Shown: positions 1 to 8,744, counted from the stretch's first letter. The stretch is 64,000 bases of DNA from Bog-473 sp963781955 (GCA_963781955.1 CAWAHU010000001.1:620001-684000), one strand, 5' to 3'. Numbers and translations are program-made. Notes: generated by a model from the sequence alone, not told the origin.

Positions 1-233
1 GCCGTGAGCCCGGCCCAGACACCATGGAGGTTCTGGTCGCTCATTGCGTAGACAAAACACTCGCCCCGAACCGGACAGCCCGCACACAGGTCTCGAGCAC
101 GAGCGATGTCCAGCTCACTCCTCGAGAAGAATGGGCCGGTCTTTCCCTTGCAGGCTGCCTGCTCAAGCCAGTCCAACAACTCGTTCGCTTCCCGGTGACG
201 GCGCGATGTCAGGTTGCTGACATTGCGCGTCAT
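1..233 (-). CDS. WhiB-family Fe-S regulator, 3' end cut by window
   Basis: The reverse strand reads from ATG at 233 to the window edge without a stop, 77 residues. It shows the WhiB pattern: one Cys at residue 28, then CAGCPVRGEC with Cys at 50, 53 and 59, followed by GVWAGLT at 71-77, the G[VI]WGG turn that follows the cluster ligands. These four cysteines bind a [4Fe-4S] cluster in the family, whose members act with the primary sigma factor as redox- or NO-responsive transcription regulators. An in-frame TAG lies four codons before the ATG, so the start is fixed. The basic DNA-binding tail lies outside the window, so the subfamily cannot be assigned. Confidence 0.9.
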   Translation of the reverse strand, partial: MTRNVSNLTSRRHREANELLDWLEQAACKGKTGPFFSRSELDIARARDLCAGCPVRGECFVYAMSDQNLHGVWAGLT

Positions 234-490
234 CTGGAGTAGAGGCTAGTGGGAATACGTCGGAGCCGGATCGGTCTAACTGAACCACCCACCACCGTCC
301 ATCGCCGCCGGCGTGGACTGGGCGGTGGTTCTCGCCGAAAGGTGACCGGTGGTTCCTGGTCTGGGCCTGTCCCGACCAGCTCGAGGGGTTGAGGGGGCTG
401 AGGGAGTTCGGGTCCGGCGGCAGTCGGCCAGTGGTGTGGTAGTGGGGGACTCGAAACGAAGGTATTTGTTGTCGCCGACTTAGCTCTGTC

Positions 491-709
491 TCAGGTGCCT
501 GCGTCCTCGGATGGGGCATCTCGGGAGGCCGGCCAACGATTCAACCCCGCACTCGCCATTGTGCGGGGTTGGGTCGCGCTCATCCGCCGCTCGCCGCTCG
601 TAGACGGGGACCGCTGCGCGTCGGGCTCGGCGATGAGAAGGCGCCCTCCGGGCACAAGCACTCGCATCGCCTCGGCCAGCCCTCGCGAGCGGTCATGCGC
701 CGGGAGATC
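491..709 (-). pseudogene. SAM-dependent methyltransferase C-terminal remnant
   Basis: The reverse strand between a stop at 710-712 and TGA at 491-493 reads ...HDRSRGLAEAMRVLVPGG followed by RLLIAEPDAQR. This is the post-motif region (E-x-x-RVLxPGGRL) of class I UbiE/Methyltransf_11 methyltransferases. The SAM-binding motif I and the rest of the Rossmann fold are missing upstream, and no start codon is in a sensible place, so I read it as a truncated relic rather than a gene. It lies between an orphan ABC permease and a WhiB gene. The remaining parts of 234-490 and 710-816 show nothing recognisable. Confidence 0.6.
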
Positions 710-816
710 TCACCATGGCGCGGCTTGGATCGACACCGATCGCCGCCAATGGTCACGGGAGCCGTGAATCTGAGTTGAGGCGGCCCAGACGTGGGGCCCC
801 ATCGGGTTTGGGCGAT

Positions 817-3387
817 CTACTCGCTGCGCATCACGACCCCTGGCGCAACCCGAGCCGCCATCCACCCCGGCCACGCCGCGATGGCATTGGCCAAGAGCAG
901 CGCAACGCATATCACCAAGCCGATGGCCAAGGTCGGAACCACCGGGGGAGACACAGAGCCAATGCCCGAGGCAACCAGGCTCCAAGCCCACCGGCCGCCG
1001 GCCACTCCGAGCGGAATACCCAAGAGCAAGGCGACAAGGGACAACAAGGTGGCTTGCCAAGCAACCACAGCGGCCACTTGGCGGCGCACGAACCCGATGG
1101 TTCTCAAGATGGCGAGATCCCGGCGGCGCTGTCGCACCGAATTGACGAGCGTGTTGCCCACGGCTGCGACTCCTAAGAGAACGACCAAGCCCGCCAGCAG
1201 GGTAGGAAGGCGGTCGACACTTTGAAGGTTGAGGACGTCTTCAGCTGGCAATGGTCTCAGAACCGTCGCCCCAAAGTCCCGCCGCAGGCTGGCATATGCC
1301 GCCGCGGGTGAGACGCCAGGCGCGTAGCGGACGGCGAAGAGTGTGAAGACGGTGGGAGGTGGACCATTGGGGCTCGGCGACGTCGTTGCCTCATGTTGGC
1401 GTACCGCCGGCCCGTAGACCCACCCTCCGTCACCCATGTTGTTCGTGAAGAGGTCACCAACGGAGGGCGAGATCATGGTCCCGACGATACGCAGGGTGAT
1501 CGGCGGCCCACCGGGGTTGCTGCCTATCTCAACGGTCTGGCCGATGTGTCGGTGCAACCCCTGGAGCGTCTGGCTTCCCAGCACGATCTGGTCGTCGGCC
1601 TGCGGCGCGTGGCCTTCGAGCAGCGGTGGGTGCACCGAGCCCCGCAATGGGTCGATGGCGAGCAGCGTGTCCACCAGTTTGCCGTCCACCATCGCATTTC
1701 CTTGGCTCGCACCAGCCAATATCGCAATCGCCGAGTACGCCCCGACCAGACGATTGTGGGCGAGCAGAGGTCCGGCCTGCGCGATGCGGTCGGTCTGGTC
1801 GTTGGGATTGCCGACGAGGACGTCCCAGTTCCACCCTTGTTCTCGTGGGCTCGCGACGAGGTGTCCGAGACTCGCCGCAAAGGTCAGGGAGGCGGCGATA
1901 ACACTCACGGCGGCCACCGCGCCGACGATGGCACTGACCACCGGCACCGCGCCTCGCCCTCGGCCCGGTTCCAGCCCGAAGCGGACACCGATGCTGGCGG
2001 CGAGCGGAAGTGGCGTCCGGGCCAGGGACCGCACGACTGGTGATCGACGGGTCTCGAAGGTATCGCTGGCTGCCGACGCCGCCGATCGTCGGCTCGCTCG
2101 CCACGCGGGGAGGACGGCGAGGGCGGAGATGAGCAGAATGATGGCCAAGAATCCAGGGATGAGCACGACGAGATCGATCTCGAAGCCGGGGTGGATCTCC
2201 GCCTGGCGGGCCAGGCCAACGGGCATCAGCGGAGATCCCACCGCCGCCACGACGAGGGCGAGAACTCCCCCCACCACGCCGATCGCTGCCGTCTGCACCG
2301 AGACGATGGCGAGCACCTGGGTCCTGATGGCCCCGAGGCTGCGCAGGGTGACGTAGTCGTCGGTCTGGGCCATGACCTGACGGGCGATGGCCTGACCGAC
2401 GAGCAGGAGGGTTACCAATGCGGCCAATGCGCCAAAGACGATCAGGGCTACGACCTCAAGATGAATGCCCCGCTCGGCACTCGCCGCAGCCGTCCGAACG
2501 TTGTACACGTTGCCGCCTGACGCGAAGATCCGGCCGTGCCCGATGGCATCAGCGGCTGATGAGAAAGCCTTCCAGTCGGCGGCACCGTGACGGAGGCGGA
2601 CGCCGACGAGATTGATGTCGGAGATCCGCTGGACAGGGATGCCCAGCCCCGCGGCCATGCGCGGCAGGAAGGCCGGAGTCAAGAACAGATTCTGTTGGCC
2701 CTCGTATGAGACATTCTCCTTGGCGAGCAATGGGTTGACGGCGTTGACGTCTTGAGGCGACCTTACGATCGCCGTGACCCGAACCGTGAACGAGGGGCCG
2801 GAAGGCACCTGGTTGTCAAGCTCCACCCCTCCGGTGAGTCCACCGTTCTGGAACTGTGCGGCCGAATAGGCGTACAGATGGAAGTGGCTGCCGACGTGAA
2901 GATTGTGTTTCTCGGCCGCCAACTCGTTGATCGCAACGTCGAAGGGGCGGTTGGGATCAGGGAGCCGCCCAGCGACCACCAACGGACGATCGACTGTACG
3001 AAACAGGTCGGCGTCGGCCACACCAATCGTGTTGAGGCTTCCATTGTTGTGACCCGTGGGATCAGGCGTCAGAAAGAGGTACGGCGCTCTGAAGTGGGCC
3101 ACGACCTGCGGAAGATCGACCACGCGCTGTTCCAAAGGAGACAGAGCAAGCGAGTTGGCCGCCGGACCGGTGGCCACCGGTGGAGAGGACACACTCCCAA
3201 AGAGAAACCCACCATCGTCAGGCAGGCTGTAGGCGACGAACTGGGGCATCGCTGCGGCGGTGCGCCGAGCGCCGGCAAATGCCGCCAGGGCAACGCCACC
3301 ACCCAGGCCGACGACCATGGCCAAGACCAAGAATGCGCGCCATTTGACGCGCAGTTCGGCTCGACATCGCAGCCAGATGAGGACCAT
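817..3387 (-). CDS. FtsX/MacB-like ABC transporter permease (orphan)
   Basis: The 856-residue protein has an N-terminal membrane segment (about 17-40), a long extracytoplasmic region (about 45-310), three membrane helices around 315-440, a second N-terminal-type helix near 480-510, a further outer domain, and a final three-helix FtsX domain at about 720-850 containing VNSVRQRRRDLAILRTIG. This is the duplicated FtsX layout of the large permeases that work with a LolD/MacB-type ATPase in export or mechanotransmission. No ATPase gene lies on either side in the window, which is unusual because the two are normally adjacent. The start ATG at 3387 directly precedes a positively charged stretch and the first helix. 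The substrate is unknown. Confidence 0.85.
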   Translation of the reverse strand: MVLIWLRCRAELRVKWRAFLVLAMVVGLGGGVALAAFAGARRTAAAMPQFVAYSLPDDGGFLFGSVSSPPVATGPAANSLALSPLEQRVVDLPQVVAHFRAPYLFLTPDPTGHNNGSLNTIGVADADLFRTVDRPLVVAGRLPDPNRPFDVAINELAAEKHNLHVGSHFHLYAYSAAQFQNGGLTGGVELDNQVPSGPSFTVRVTAIVRSPQDVNAVNPLLAKENVSYEGQQNLFLTPAFLPRMAAGLGIPVQRISDINLVGVRLRHGAADWKAFSSAADAIGHGRIFASGGNVYNVRTAAASAERGIHLEVVALIVFGALAALVTLLLVGQAIARQVMAQTDDYVTLRSLGAIRTQVLAIVSVQTAAIGVVGGVLALVVAAVGSPLMPVGLARQAEIHPGFEIDLVVLIPGFLAIILLISALAVLPAWRASRRSAASAASDTFETRRSPVVRSLARTPLPLAASIGVRFGLEPGRGRGAVPVVSAIVGAVAAVSVIAASLTFAASLGHLVASPREQGWNWDVLVGNPNDQTDRIAQAGPLLAHNRLVGAYSAIAILAGASQGNAMVDGKLVDTLLAIDPLRGSVHPPLLEGHAPQADDQIVLGSQTLQGLHRHIGQTVEIGSNPGGPPITLRIVGTMISPSVGDLFTNNMGDGGWVYGPAVRQHEATTSPSPNGPPPTVFTLFAVRYAPGVSPAAAYASLRRDFGATVLRPLPAEDVLNLQSVDRLPTLLAGLVVLLGVAAVGNTLVNSVRQRRRDLAILRTIGFVRRQVAAVVAWQATLLSLVALLLGIPLGVAGGRWAWSLVASGIGSVSPPVVPTLAIGLVICVALLLANAIAAWPGWMAARVAPGVVMRSE

Positions 3388-3633
3388 GGCCCGGCTATGA
3401 CATGGGAGCCGTGTCTGTCACGTGGACAATTACGCGCATGTGGCGAGCGCCCTGCCAATGGTGGTGTCAGGAGTGGTGCAGGGGGTGCTGGCCGCACTGA
3501 CGCACCAAGGTTGCCAACCCCAGCGCCATCTCGACCCTTGACGCAGGGGAAATCTCTGGCCCGCCGTCAACAGGGATGGGGGCGGGGTTCGTGAGAGCCT
3601 GGTGGGCGCCCAGGTAGGCACCGGGGGGTGTGG

Positions 3634-3678
3634 GCGCGACTCAGCTGGCAATGCGCCGCCTGGCCGGTTGAGTCGCGC
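3634..3678. repeat. 10-bp perfect inverted repeat with 25-nt spacer
   Basis: GCGCGACTCA at 3634-3643 is matched exactly by its complement TGAGTCGCGC at 3669-3678. It could be the terminal inverted repeat of a tiny element or a hairpin. Nothing recognisable lies in the spacer. Confidence 0.6.
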
Positions 3679-3799
3679 ACAAAGGGGCAGCCCGGCCACC
3701 TTCAGCCCCGCACCGACCCCGGGCCCATGGCAACATGACCACCGCCCGGCTCGGGGTGAGGCCGCTCTGCCAATGCGCGGTTTGGGCCGGCCCAACCCG

Positions 3800-3818
3800 C
3801 CAACCGCCTGGCGGTTGG
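3800..3818. repeat. 9-bp palindrome with 1-nt centre
   Basis: CCAACCGCC, one T, then GGCGGTTGG. The perfect dyad with a single central base is too tight for a terminator loop and looks more like a protein-binding dyad or an extragenic palindrome. GGGCCGGCCC lies 6 nt upstream. Confidence 0.55.
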
Positions 3819-3914
3819 GCCGCGCCGACGCCGCTCTCCGTCGCTGACACTTCGCAGAGACGCCCAGGAGCCGCCAAGGTTCGCCTGGAATGCTTACGCC
3901 ACCCGGGCTCGCGT

Positions 3915-3946
3915 TGGCCCTGCCCCGGGCGGTCGGGGCAGGGCCA
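3915..3946. terminator. 12-bp perfect hairpin
   Basis: TGGCCCTGCCCC at 3915-3926 pairs perfectly with GGGGCAGGGCCA at 3935-3946 across an 8-nt loop. There is no T tract, as is common for actinobacterial terminators. No gene ends directly beside it, so terminator is a guess; it may belong to the palindromic set in this gap. Confidence 0.4.
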
Positions 3947-4186
3947 GTCACCCCGACCCAAGGCTCGCTGGTCCTGCGGGCGGGTCGCCTCATGGCTCCT
4001 GGTCACAAGTTCGCTGCAGGGCGCATTGGGAACGACGTGATACGAGGCTGAACCCAACCCGAATGCATCGTCACTTCCATCGGTGCACGCCAGGATCGGC
4101 GACGCCATTGGTCCACCGCGGCCACGTGGCTCAGGTGCTTCCTCGACGCCCGCACGCACCACGCCGGCCGAGCAACCAACCCGGCC

Positions 4187-4192
4187 TACGCT
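4187..4192 (+). promoter_or_regulatory. -10 box for a leaderless start at 4200
   Basis: TACGCT (TANNNT) ends 7 nt before GTG 4200, the same geometry seen before many genes in this window. No ribosome-binding site is present. Confidence 0.4.
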
Positions 4193-4199
4193 GGCCGAC

Positions 4200-4427
4200 G
4201 TGTCCGTCGAGATGGAGCCCGAGGGGGTCCTCCTCCATCTCCTGGGCAACGACGACACGGGACCCGACTCGGCCTTGTGGCACTTGGCCGACGTCCATCA
4301 CGCATTGACCTGGTGCGGCCTCGATGTCGGTTACGGCAACCCTCGCAAACCATGGGCGGATACGCCTGAGAACCGCCGGTGTCGGATGTGCCTCGGCCAG
4401 CTCAGCCGTGAGCGCCCACGTGGATGA
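4200..4427 (+). CDS. small hypothetical protein with CxxC motif
   Basis: A 75-residue protein read from GTG 4200. Its middle part has HHALTWCG, a Trp, and then RRCRMCLGQL. This arrangement (His, Cys, Trp spacer, CRxCL) resembles small actinobacterial zinc-type proteins of unknown function. The frame stays open upstream to ATG 4083, but that extension is low-complexity and proline-rich, and GTG 4200 has a -10 box at leaderless distance. Role unknown. The assignment as a real gene rests on the Cys/His pattern and the acidic, well-composed sequence. Confidence 0.55.
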   Translation: MSVEMEPEGVLLHLLGNDDTGPDSALWHLADVHHALTWCGLDVGYGNPRKPWADTPENRRCRMCLGQLSRERPRG

Positions 4428-4480
4428 CCGCGATGGCGATCGTGCCCCGCCCCGGCGGACCGCGCCCCGGCGCCGGGGTC

Positions 4481-4693
4481 TCAGAGTCGCCCGAGTCCGT
4501 ACGCTGGGGCATAGGTGTCACCTCCGAGGCGCCCGGCAACTCGATCGATCTCAGCTACAAGCAACATTCCGGTCGAGACCTCGTCGGCACCCAGGGCCTC
4601 GATGGAGGCGTGCAGCCGCGCCGTTGCCAGCTTGTGATTCCAAAGCGCCGTGAGCACAATCTGGCGCTCCCGTGGTGTGAGGTCATCTGCCAT
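4481..4693 (-). CDS. small hypothetical helical protein
   Basis: A 70-residue protein starting MADDLTPRERQIVLTALW and predicted helical: a helix with the LTPRERQIVLTAL pattern, then a basic/aliphatic helix and an acidic one ending in IDRVAGRLGG. The TPRERxI opening resembles the start of LuxR-type helices, but the protein is too short for that domain and no DNA-binding turn can be defined. The frame is open far upstream, but the extension is rich in Cys, Arg and Ser and looks non-coding. I do not recognise a family. Confidence 0.5.
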   Translation of the reverse strand: MADDLTPRERQIVLTALWNHKLATARLHASIEALGADEVSTGMLLVAEIDRVAGRLGGDTYAPAYGLGRL

Positions 4694-4876
4694 GGGGCCA
4701 AGTCTCGCCTTATTTCCACCGACCCGGAGGCGGATCAGACCTGAGCCCCCAGTCCGTTCAGTTCCGTGACCCCACTTGCCGATGACTACCACGCTCCAGT
4801 CGCAGGCAGCTCCAAACGTCGAGTCATCGGAATCGGTGTAGCGTCCGGCGCAGTGACCACTGCGAATGGAGGCCCA

Positions 4877-5104
4877 ATGACATCTTCTGAGTCTTCGCAT
4901 GTTGCTGCTCAGCTCGACGAGCACCACGCACCCGAAACGAACGGACGCATACCGGTGTGCCGGCGGTGTGGAGCTCGTACAGACGGCCCTTTGGGGACAC
5001 ACCACGTCCTGCAAGAAGGTCGAGTACGCCAGTCGAGCGACTGGCTCAGAGCCCAGTTACGGCTCCGAGCCATTGAACAGGCGAGATCGCTACGAGGCAC
5101 CTGA
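4877..5104 (+). CDS. small hypothetical protein with CRRCGA motif
   Basis: A 75-residue protein with GGAGG a few bases before ATG 4877, which decides the start over an upstream in-frame codon. It contains IPVCRRCGARTDGPLGTHH, a single CxxC knuckle followed by two histidines, and ends in a basic helix. It may bind zinc through Cys2His2-type ligands. No family or partner is evident. Confidence 0.55.
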   Translation: MTSSESSHVAAQLDEHHAPETNGRIPVCRRCGARTDGPLGTHHVLQEGRVRQSSDWLRAQLRLRAIEQARSLRGT

Positions 5105-5193
5105 ATCACTTCAACTCTGACAGCAACGGTCCGCAGGTCGTCATTCGCCACCGGGCAGCGAAGCCACCCGCGGCGCTTTGAGGACTCAGACCC

Positions 5194-6567
5194 TCAATCT
5201 CCAAGGAGCCTGCCGCCGACCCGCTGGGCCAGGAGCACCACGGCGGGTGCGGCCAGGACGACCAGGCACACCTCGAAGGGGGCGCGGTAGCGCTCCAAGG
5301 CGATGACCAACGCGCTGACGACGGTGACGATTCCGGCGGGCACCAGCAGGAACCACTGGTCAATGCCCCGACGTCGCAGAATCGCGATGCCGGCGACGGC
5401 GAAAGGCAACAGGGTGTAATAGAAGCCCAGACCGGCCAGCGATGCCGTGAGCGGTCGCCCCTCGCCGACCTCGACGTGAGCCATCTGGAGCGGCTTGTAG
5501 AAGTCCCACGCGCGGCCGACCCGGGCCAACATCACGACCGGAAGCCGATCAGCGTGGTGCTCGGCGTACTGCAGTGCTGCGTGCAGCTTCCAGGCGGACC
5601 GCACCGATTCGTCGCCAGCGACCTTGTGCGAGGTTGCGCACTTCAGACTCCACAGACCGAGGTCCGGCCCGCTGTAGGTCTGGGGGCAGTTCGACCCCAA
5701 CAAGGTCCCACCGGTGCCCGTGGAGATATAGGTGGCGTCCTGGAAGGTGGCAAGGTTCCGCCCGACCCATGGAGCCAGAACGAATGTCGTCGCAACGAGT
5801 CCCGCGCCGAGCAAGAGCAGTCGCCGTCGCAACGAGACCCCGCGGGCGACCAGGGTGGCGGGGATCAGGAGCCCGGGAACGAAGAGGATCAGCTCAGCTC
5901 GCACCAGCGCTTCGGCGCCGCAGGCCAGGCCCAAGAGGACGGCCGCTCCCACGGTCGGCCGTCGGATGACGCGCACGACGGCCAACAGGATCAGGGCCAT
6001 GAACAGCATGGCCGGCGTCTCGGACATCAAGATCCCGCTCGGCATCCAGAAGTTCGGTGCGAGGGCAGCCAAGGCGGCTGCGGTCAAGCCGACCCACGGC
6101 CCGGCGACGGACCGGCCCAACAGCCCGACACAGAGAACGACGCCGGCACCCAACGCGGCCATGACGAGCAGCGAGGACGTCGTGCCTCCGTCGAGCCCGA
6201 CGATGTAACCAGCGGCACCCAGGAGCAGCGAGGTCATCGGAGGGTGGGCGGCCGTCGGGTCGAAACTGAACGGCTCTCGGAAGAACTGGCCGGAGCGCAG
6301 GCCGATCGTCGTGCTGTAGTACCAGGCGGAGTCGTACAGCGTCCCGTTCTGGTGGCGGGTGACGGTCAGGACGTACACGACTCGGAGCGCGAGTGCGCCA
6401 CCTGTCACGGCAGCCAGAATCAGGCTGAAGGCGCGAAGGCCGAGGGAACCACCGATGCTCGAGGTGTTCCCCGCAATGGGCGACGTTCTCACGCGAGGAA
6501 GGTCGTCTCCTGCAGGCGCACCCCGGGCGACCGCCGCGGAGTCGAGAAGCGCCACTTCGAGAAGCAT
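5194..6567 (-). CDS. GT39/PMT-like membrane glycosyltransferase
   Basis: A 457-residue polytopic protein with about ten to twelve hydrophobic helices. After the first helix it has a DSAWYY segment and then HPPMTSLLLG, the acidic and HPP loop typical of PMT/ArnT-type (GT-C) transferases that use a polyprenyl-phosphate sugar donor. ALERYRAPFE near the C-terminus is also usual. It probably glycosylates a cell-surface protein or lipid from the outer face of the membrane. The frame stays open upstream, but that part lies inside the RNase P RNA gene, so I start at ATG 6567 (MLLEVALL). Acceptor and donor are unknown. Confidence 0.75.
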   Translation of the reverse strand: MLLEVALLDSAAVARGAPAGDDLPRVRTSPIAGNTSSIGGSLGLRAFSLILAAVTGGALALRVVYVLTVTRHQNGTLYDSAWYYSTTIGLRSGQFFREPFSFDPTAAHPPMTSLLLGAAGYIVGLDGGTTSSLLVMAALGAGVVLCVGLLGRSVAGPWVGLTAAALAALAPNFWMPSGILMSETPAMLFMALILLAVVRVIRRPTVGAAVLLGLACGAEALVRAELILFVPGLLIPATLVARGVSLRRRLLLLGAGLVATTFVLAPWVGRNLATFQDATYISTGTGGTLLGSNCPQTYSGPDLGLWSLKCATSHKVAGDESVRSAWKLHAALQYAEHHADRLPVVMLARVGRAWDFYKPLQMAHVEVGEGRPLTASLAGLGFYYTLLPFAVAGIAILRRRGIDQWFLLVPAGIVTVVSALVIALERYRAPFEVCLVVLAAPAVVLLAQRVGGRLLGD

Positions 6568-6661
6568 CGCGCTCAAAGCGCCCCGGCGCCCAGGCAGGCG
6601 GTGGTCAGAAGCCCTTCCGGCAGCGAAGAAGGCGAGACGGGCTGGTCTCGGACATCCATGC

Positions 6662-6687
6662 CGCGGTCGAGGAATGCCTCGACCGCG
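6662..6687 (-). terminator. hairpin downstream of rnpB
   Basis: CGCGGTCGAGG pairs with CCTCGACCGCG around a 4-nt loop, an 11-bp perfect stem about 45 nt past the 3' end of RNase P RNA. There is no T run. It probably ends or trims the rnpB transcript before the glycosyltransferase gene. Confidence 0.5.
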
Positions 6688-6731
6688 CCCGTGGCGTCGG
6701 ACTGCGCGACTCCTGTTCCCCGTGGGTGACG

Positions 6732-7113
6732 GTGAGCCGGCCTGTAGGCGGGATTCTGTCCGGCTCCCCGCCCCGAAATGGGGCAGAAGGCCGGGGTGGC
6801 CATCCATCTGCGCGGCCTACCTGGGGAGTGCCCTCTCTCGAGGGCGGGCGAGCAGCCCGTCTCCCACGCTTGGCCTTGCTCCGGGTGGGGTTTACCGAGC
6901 CGGCGGGGTCGCCCCCGCCGCTGGTGCGCTCTTACCGCACCCTTTCACCCTTGCCTGTGCGGGCCTGCGCCCGCCATCGGCGGTTTCCTCTCTGTGGCAC
7001 TGTCCTGCGGGTCACCCCGACTGGCCGTTAGCCAGCACCCTGCTCTGCGGAGTCCCGACCTTCCTCGACACGATCCCGTCGCCGGTCCGTGCCGCGGCCA
7101 CCCGGCCGACTCA
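6732..7113 (-). ncRNA. rnpB: RNase P RNA (class A)
   Basis: The catalytic RNA of ribonuclease P, which matures tRNA 5' ends. On the reverse strand the conserved P4-proximal block GAGGAAGGTCGGGACTCC lies near 7071-7054, followed by GCTAACGGCC, ACAGTGCCACAGAGAGG, GGTGAAAGGGTGCGGTAAGA and, near the 3' end, ACAGAATCCCGCCTACAGG. The P1 helix closes exactly: GAGTCGGCC at the 5' end (7112-7104) pairs with GGCCGGCTC at the 3' end (6742-6734). Length is about 380 nt, normal for actinobacteria. A CACAAT -10-like box lies at 7131-7126. The ends are set from P1 and could be off by several nucleotides. Confidence 0.93.
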
Positions 7114-7177
7114 CCGTCGCGGCCAATTGTGCCACTGAATTGGTACGTGGCACCGAATGGGCGCCCCAGCGCATCGG

Positions 7178-7183
7178 TAGGGT
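7178..7183 (+). promoter_or_regulatory. -10 box of leaderless xseA
   Basis: TAGGGT followed by exactly 7 nt (ggcggcg) and ATG 7191. The same hexamer with 7-nt spacing precedes rsmD at 48457. Confidence 0.5.
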
Positions 7184-7190
7184 GGCGGCG

Positions 7191-8744
7191 ATGCCCGGGC
7201 GTGCCCACCAGCTCTTCGACCCCGAGTACCCGCCGCAGACCACGCCCGAAGTGCCCGAAGCCTCGGATGCTGCCGCCTCGGGGGGCCGGGACCCCTCCGG
7301 CGGCCGCCACTCGTTCGACCCCACCGTCGACCCCGACACCCACCCCGACGTGCTCTCCATCGGTGCCCTCTACGAGGCCGTCGAGGGCGCGCTCACCCGC
7401 ACCTTCCCCCGCAGCCGCCCGCTGTGGGTCCGCGGTGAGATCAGCCACCTCTCGGATCACCGTTCCGGCCACCTCTACCTCGACCTGGTCGATCCCGACG
7501 ACGTCGCGGCGGGCGCCGCACGGGGCCGCAGCGGGACGCCGACCCTCAAGGTGAAGTGCTGGCGCACGGCGTGGGCCCCGCTGCGCCACGCCCTGGCCAA
7601 GGAGGGGATCGAGCTCGCCGAGGGGATGGTGGTCGTTCTGCGCGGCTCCATCGACCTGTGGCGGGCCAAGGGTGAGGTGAGCCTGGTCCTGGCCGAGATC
7701 GACGTGACGGCCCTCCTCGGGCGGATGGCCGCCGACCGGGCCCGGTTGCTGGGCACGCTCGAGGCCGAAGGGCTGCTCCGGCGGAACGCCGGGCTGGTCG
7801 TGCCCGAGGTCCCGCTCCACGTGGGGCTGGTCGCCAGCCCGGGCACGGAGGGGTGTCGGGACTTCCTGGGCCAGCTTCTCGGCTCTGGACACGCGTTCCG
7901 CGTCTCGCACGTCAAGGTCTCCGTCCAAGGCCCCGCCGCGCCCCGCGCCGTCGCCCGCGCCGTGGCCATGCTCGGGCGAAGCGACTGCGACGTGATCGCC
8001 GTGGTCCGCGGTGGAGGGGCGAAGGCCGACCTGGCTGCGTTCGAGACCGAGGTGGTGGCCCGTGCGATCGCCACCTGCCCCAAGCCCGTGCTCACCGGCA
8101 TCGGTCACAGCGGCGACCAGACGGTGGCCGACGTGGTGGCGGCACGGGTGTGCATCACCCCGACGGAGTGCGGCCAGCATCTCGTCTCCCTGGTGCGGCA
8201 GTGGTGGACGGCGCGGGTAGCCGAGCCTGCGGCCTTGCTCTCGCGCCGGGTCCCGGCCTTCCTCGCCGCGGCGGAGTCCCGGGACGCCCAGGCACGGGCC
8301 CGCCTGACCGCGGCCGCCCGACACCAGCTGCGCGTGCATCGCGGACGTCTCTCGGGGCGGGCCTCGACCCTGGCCCGCCGGGCGCCGGGCCGCATCGAGT
8401 CGAGCGAGGTGGCGCTGCGCGCCCGGTCGGCGCGCCTGGGCCCGCTGGCCGGCGGGTTCCTCGGACGCCAAGAGGATCGCCTGGGATCCTGGCGGCGCCT
8501 GCTGGCCGCGTACGACGTGGAGCGCCAGCTCGAGCGGGGCTACTCGCTCACCCTCACGTCGGCGGGCGCCCTGGTCCGCAGCGCGGGCGAGCTGGCTCCG
8601 TCGCAGGAGATCGTGACACGCTTCGCCGACGGCACGGTGCGCAGCCGGGTCGCGAGCGTGGAGGAGCGGGCAGGCCCCATTGGGGACGACCAGGTGCAGG
8701 GAGGTCCCGCTGGGGACCATGACGCAGATGGAGGGCAGCGGTGA
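7191..8744 (+). CDS. xseA: exodeoxyribonuclease VII large subunit
   Basis: With XseB it degrades single-stranded DNA in both directions to oligonucleotides, in repair and recombination. A proline-rich N-terminal extension (1-50) precedes an OB-fold (about 75-150, PLWVRGEISHLSDHRSGHLY) and the catalytic domain with VRGGGAKADL, FETEVVARAI and GIGHSGDQTVADVVA. The usual motif is GIGHExD; here Ser replaces Glu. The 517-residue length is on the long side because of the N-terminal extension. ATG 7191 is favoured because of the -10 box 7 nt upstream and because the longer frame would run into the rnpB 5' end. The TGA overlaps the xseB GTG by 4 nt. Confidence 0.93.
   Translation: MPGRAHQLFDPEYPPQTTPEVPEASDAAASGGRDPSGGRHSFDPTVDPDTHPDVLSIGALYEAVEGALTRTFPRSRPLWVRGEISHLSDHRSGHLYLDLVDPDDVAAGAARGRSGTPTLKVKCWRTAWAPLRHALAKEGIELAEGMVVVLRGSIDLWRAKGEVSLVLAEIDVTALLGRMAADRARLLGTLEAEGLLRRNAGLVVPEVPLHVGLVASPGTEGCRDFLGQLLGSGHAFRVSHVKVSVQGPAAPRAVARAVAMLGRSDCDVIAVVRGGGAKADLAAFETEVVARAIATCPKPVLTGIGHSGDQTVADVVAARVCITPTECGQHLVSLVRQWWTARVAEPAALLSRRVPAFLAAAESRDAQARARLTAAARHQLRVHRGRLSGRASTLARRAPGRIESSEVALRARSARLGPLAGGFLGRQEDRLGSWRRLLAAYDVERQLERGYSLTLTSAGALVRSAGELAPSQEIVTRFADGTVRSRVASVEERAGPIGDDQVQGGPAGDHDADGGQR

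Larger units (their letters stand above)
3388..4199. other. gene-poor, palindrome-rich gap
   Basis: About 810 bp between the permease start and a small zinc-type protein. Open frames here lack family motifs and look like chance frames in GC-rich DNA. The stretch instead holds several strong inverted repeats: 3634-3643 with 3669-3678, GGGCCGGCCC at 3784-3793, a nearly loop-less 9-bp palindrome at 3800-3818, and a 12-bp perfect stem at 3915-3946. These suggest repetitive extragenic elements or terminators rather than coding sequence. Confidence 0.5.

Noticed and set aside
3430..3993. A 187-codon reverse-strand ORF in the gap after the permease
   Set aside because: It passes through several perfect palindromes and has an Arg/Pro/Gly/Ser-rich composition with no motif.
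6568..6807. N-terminal extension of the GT39-like protein to an ATG at 6807
   Set aside because: This part lies inside the RNase P RNA and translates to a non-membrane Arg/Pro-rich stretch; ATG 6567 gives a normal family start.
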